NCBI GenBank assembly: GCA_035541995.1
Contig: DATKMG010000763.1
Coordinates: forward strand, 1-19,282
Reading direction: 5' to 3'
From: DATKMG01 sp035541995
GTDB lineage: Bacteria > Acidobacteriota > Terriglobia > Versatilivoradales > Versatilivoraceae
Length of the DNA: 19,282 nt
Every line of letters begins with the position of its first letter. Positions within the stretch are counted from its first letter, which is position 1. Position numbers and translations under genes: made by a program. This document shows positions 16,796 through 19,282 of this stretch, one piece after another. The notes below the pieces were generated by a model, which saw only the letters and a list, made by a program, of their open reading frames with translations, was not told the origin of the DNA and did no database searches.

Positions 16796-16841
16796 TGGTC
16801 ACCGACCACTGATCACTGATCACTTGCTTTCACTTTTCACT
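16796..16841. repeat. Heptamer array, right flank of the intact 4HB gene, overlapping the ADOP-A stop
   Basis: On the plus strand TGGTCAC, CGACCAC, TGATCAC, TGATCAC are followed by a partly changed unit and then two TTTCACT units (16828-16834, 16835-16841). The reverse complement reads AGTGATC, AGTGATC, AGTGGTC, so it is the left-flank repeat in opposite orientation. The last TTTCACT contains the TGA stop codon (16839-16837) of ADOP-A. Less regular units can be traced leftward to about 16775. Confidence 0.7.
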
Positions 16842-19266
16842 CATACCTCAACGCTTCCATCGGGTCGACTCGCACAGCTTTTCTTGCCGGAAGGAAGCAG
16901 GCCAACACAGACGCAATCGTTAGCAAGATGGCGATTCCCGCGAAGACAACTGGATCTGAGGTGGTCACTCCGTAAAGCAATCCGCTGAGGCCGCGTGTGA
17001 CAGCCAGGGCTCCCACAATGCCGATGCCAATACCGAGCAATGTTATAAAAACTCCTTTTCGAATCACCATTTGGAGCACGTTCGCGGGTTGAGCCCCCAG
17101 CGCCATGCGGATTCCAATCTCGCGAGTCCGTTGGCTCACTGAATAAGCGGTCAGCCCGTAGATTCCGACGATAGCCAGGACCAGCGCCAGCATGGCGAAA
17201 GCGCTCAACAGGGCCATCGACAAACGTTGCGGCATTACCGAATCGGAAATGACCTGGCGCATGGTTTGCACGTTGGCCACTGGCTGTTCCTTGTCGATGG
17301 CGAGGACCTCTTGCCGGATAGCGGTACTCAATGCTACCGGATCCGTCAGAGTCCTCACTACCAGATTCATTCTAGGCCATGGCTCCTGACTGTGCGGGAG
17401 AAAGATACCTGGCTGAACTTGAGAGCCCAAGGCCTGAAGCCTCACATCCTTGACTACTCCCACTATCTCGCGCGGGGCCGATGTGGCGGGCAGAGTACTC
17501 AGACGTTTCCCGATGGGATCCTGGCCTGAAAAATAACGCCTGGCCATGGTTTCGTTGACTAAAATCACAAGAGGCTTGTCACGTGTGTCCTGTTCGGAGA
17601 AGCTCCGGCCACTGACCAGTGGGATGGACATAGACTCGAAAAAGTCGCGAGTTACAATTCGAAAATCTGCAGAGGGCTCATGTCCAGGCTGCGCAGGAGG
17701 AAGACCTTCGATCTGGAAGGGCCCAACATTGACACGCATATTCAGGAAATTGGACCTCAACGGCAAGATGCTGACAGCGGCCGCTGATTTAACCCCGGGC
17801 AATTCTTTCACTTTCTCCAGCAACGTCCTGTAAAATGCCAGTCGCTGGTGCTCTTCGGGATATTTCTCGCCCGGCAAGGCCAGGGTCATGGTGAGAAGAT
17901 TGTCGGCTTGGAACCCGGGATTGACGCCCGCCAGTCGGATGAAGCTCTTAGTCAACAAGCCGGCGCCGATCGAGAGGACCAAACTCAGGGCTACTTCGCC
18001 CACCAGCAGCAAACTGCGGGTTTTTTGACTGCCCGAACCCGGCGCATTCTTTCCACCACCCTCTTTGAGAGTCTCTGCAAGTTCGCCACGCGAGGCCTTG
18101 AATGCGGGAACGACCCCGAATAAAAGCCCGGTAGCCAGGGAGACTCCAATCGTGAATACTGTCACCCGCAAATCGATATCCATGGACGTTAAGCGGGGTA
18201 TGTAATCAGGTAGCTGACTGCGCAGGGATCCTATTCCCCAACCGGCCAGCAGCAGTCCCAACAAACCGCCTGCGAGAGCCAAGACCACACTCTCCGTGAG
18301 GAGCTGCCGCACCACACGCCAACGATCGGCCCCCAAGGCTACCCGAATCGCGATCTCTTTCTGCCGCGCTGAAGCTCTTGCCAACAACACTCCAGCCACG
18401 TTGGCGCAGGTAATCAAGAGCAGGAATCCGACGGCCACTTCGAGCACGAGCAGCGCCGGAGCAATGGGTCCACTGTAGACCTGTGCCATCGGAACCACTT
18501 TGACACCCCATCCCTTGTTGGTATCCGGATATTGCTGTTCTAATCGGCGGGCGATTGTTTCCATTTCCGATTGGGCTTGCTGCAAACTAACTCCGAGCCT
18601 GAGTCGGGCAATGACTCCCACGTTGTGGTCTCCACGGGGTTCTGAACGGGAGAGAATCCTGGGGACCCACAAGTCGATCTTCCCTACGGCATCAAAGGCG
18701 GGAGGCAGAACGCCAACCAGGGTACGCGGCACTGCGTCGACTCCAATTGTCCTTCCAATGAACTCCGGGCTGGAACCGAACCGACGCTGCCACAGTCCAT
18801 GGCTGATGAGGGCAACGGGGGCACCACCGGGTCGGTCCTCCTCCGGATTGAATAACCGACCTACGGCCGGCTTGACTCCGAGCACTGCGAAGAAGCCGGC
18901 TGAAGCCATGCCGCCCGACACCCGTTCCGGTTCCCCCCCCATCGTCAGGTTGAACCCGGTTTCCGGCAAGTAAAAGGCAGCCCCCATGTCTTCAAAAGAC
19001 CGGCTTTGTTCCTTCCAGTCAAAGAAATTGGGGATAGAAGCGACACCCTGATCGATGCCCTCTCGCTGGAGCGTCTCCCATACGAATACCACCCGTTCCG
19101 GGTCATGGAATGGGAGGGGACGAAGCAGGACAGCGTTAACAATGCTGAAGATGGCACTATTGGCCCCAATCCCCAATGCCAAGGTAAATACCACCAGGGC
19201 AGTGAAACCCGGGTTGCGGCGCAGCATTCTTAGGGCATAGCGAAAGTCTTTAACCAGGTTGTCCAT
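16837..19266 (-). CDS. ADOP-family double-FtsX/MacB-like ABC permease (copy A)
   Basis: This predicted inner-membrane protein of 809 residues is a textbook ADOP and the first gene of the array visible here. Spans lie near 22-46, 270-296, 324-345, 369-388, 418-438, 684-708, 737-757 and 773-792. Periplasmic MacB-like domains cover about 50-260 and 442-675. The ATPase-facing loops are 'RQKEIAIRVALGA' (301-313) and 'TREIGIRMALGA' (714-725). The C-terminus is 'PARKAVRVDPMEALRYE'. ATG 19266 has the best ribosome site in the window: AGGAGGG ends four bases before the start. Only 16 bases of upstream sequence are available, so its promoter and any preceding gene are out of view. No Walker motif or ATPase domain is fused to it, unlike true MacB. 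The substrate is unknown. Confidence 0.95.
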   Translation of the reverse strand: MDNLVKDFRYALRMLRRNPGFTALVVFTLALGIGANSAIFSIVNAVLLRPLPFHDPERVVFVWETLQREGIDQGVASIPNFFDWKEQSRSFEDMGAAFYLPETGFNLTMGGEPERVSGGMASAGFFAVLGVKPAVGRLFNPEEDRPGGAPVALISHGLWQRRFGSSPEFIGRTIGVDAVPRTLVGVLPPAFDAVGKIDLWVPRILSRSEPRGDHNVGVIARLRLGVSLQQAQSEMETIARRLEQQYPDTNKGWGVKVVPMAQVYSGPIAPALLVLEVAVGFLLLITCANVAGVLLARASARQKEIAIRVALGADRWRVVRQLLTESVVLALAGGLLGLLLAGWGIGSLRSQLPDYIPRLTSMDIDLRVTVFTIGVSLATGLLFGVVPAFKASRGELAETLKEGGGKNAPGSGSQKTRSLLLVGEVALSLVLSIGAGLLTKSFIRLAGVNPGFQADNLLTMTLALPGEKYPEEHQRLAFYRTLLEKVKELPGVKSAAAVSILPLRSNFLNMRVNVGPFQIEGLPPAQPGHEPSADFRIVTRDFFESMSIPLVSGRSFSEQDTRDKPLVILVNETMARRYFSGQDPIGKRLSTLPATSAPREIVGVVKDVRLQALGSQVQPGIFLPHSQEPWPRMNLVVRTLTDPVALSTAIRQEVLAIDKEQPVANVQTMRQVISDSVMPQRLSMALLSAFAMLALVLAIVGIYGLTAYSVSQRTREIGIRMALGAQPANVLQMVIRKGVFITLLGIGIGIVGALAVTRGLSGLLYGVTTSDPVVFAGIAILLTIASVLACFLPARKAVRVDPMEALRYE

Positions 19267-19282
19267 TCGTCCCTCCTGGGAT

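Noticed and set aside
16762..16809. Longer 4HB protein from GTG 16809
   Set aside because: The extra 16 residues would be coded by heptamer repeat and are absent from the family. ATG 16761 gives the usual N-terminus.
16353..16841. CRISPR-like array
   Set aside because: Units are 7 bases and contiguous, with no spacers and no cas genes.
402..19266. Calling these genes macB
   Set aside because: True MacB has an N-terminal ABC ATPase and one FtsX domain. These have no Walker A or signature motif and two FtsX domains, so the ADOP family fits and no gene symbol is given.

Overview
This 19.3 kb window is filled almost entirely by one family of membrane protein genes, all on the minus strand. There are seven full-length double-FtsX/MacB-like ABC permeases of about 790-840 residues, and every one has the hallmarks of the ADOP family (acidobacterial duplicated orphan permease). 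These are an N-terminal 'LALGIGANxAIFS' membrane segment, two periplasmic MacB-like domains, two FtsX-type membrane domains, and a C-terminal 'PARRAxRVDPMxALRYE' signature. Large paralogous ADOP sets are a trademark of Acidobacteriota, so the window most likely comes from an acidobacterial genome of moderate GC. No rRNA or other taxonomic marker is present to confirm this.

In transcription order (right to left) the layout is: ADOP-A (19266-16837), an intact four-helix-bundle (4HB, '23S rRNA intervening sequence' family) gene (16761-16378), ADOP-B (16335-13855), ADOP-C (13788-11380), a frameshifted 4HB pseudogene (about 11349-10977), ADOP-D (10964-8514), a 304-bp gap with heptamer repeats, ADOP-E (8209-5786), a truncated ADOP C-terminal remnant (5783-5424), ADOP-F (5388-2866, a divergent longer subtype), ADOP-G (2777-402), and at the left edge a broken 4HB gene (356 to about 142) joined directly to an internal piece of yet another ADOP (about 148-1, running off the window).

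No ABC ATPase, membrane fusion protein, outer-membrane channel or regulator is present. Even so, the cytoplasmic 'REIGIRxALGA' segments, which in MacB-type permeases lie against the ATPase, are well kept in both halves of nearly all copies. The inference is that these permeases are either served by an ATPase encoded elsewhere or use the segment for something else. Gaps between genes are mostly short (2-90 bp), so co-transcription is plausible, but no convincing promoter or terminator was seen.

The least ordinary signal is in the gaps. At least five of them carry short, degenerate tandem repeats with a strict 7-base period, with different heptamers at different junctions (AGTGRTC, CGATTKS, CGAACCT, CTGCTGA). 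These arrays repeatedly contain the stop codon of the upstream gene, and they bracket the intact 4HB gene as a near-perfect inverted repeat. Three 4HB genes in three states of decay (intact, frameshifted, truncated and fused) sit at ADOP junctions, and two ADOP fragments end at abrupt breakpoints. Together this reads as a gene array growing and decaying by duplication and recombination, with heptamer repeats and 4HB cassettes marking the seams.
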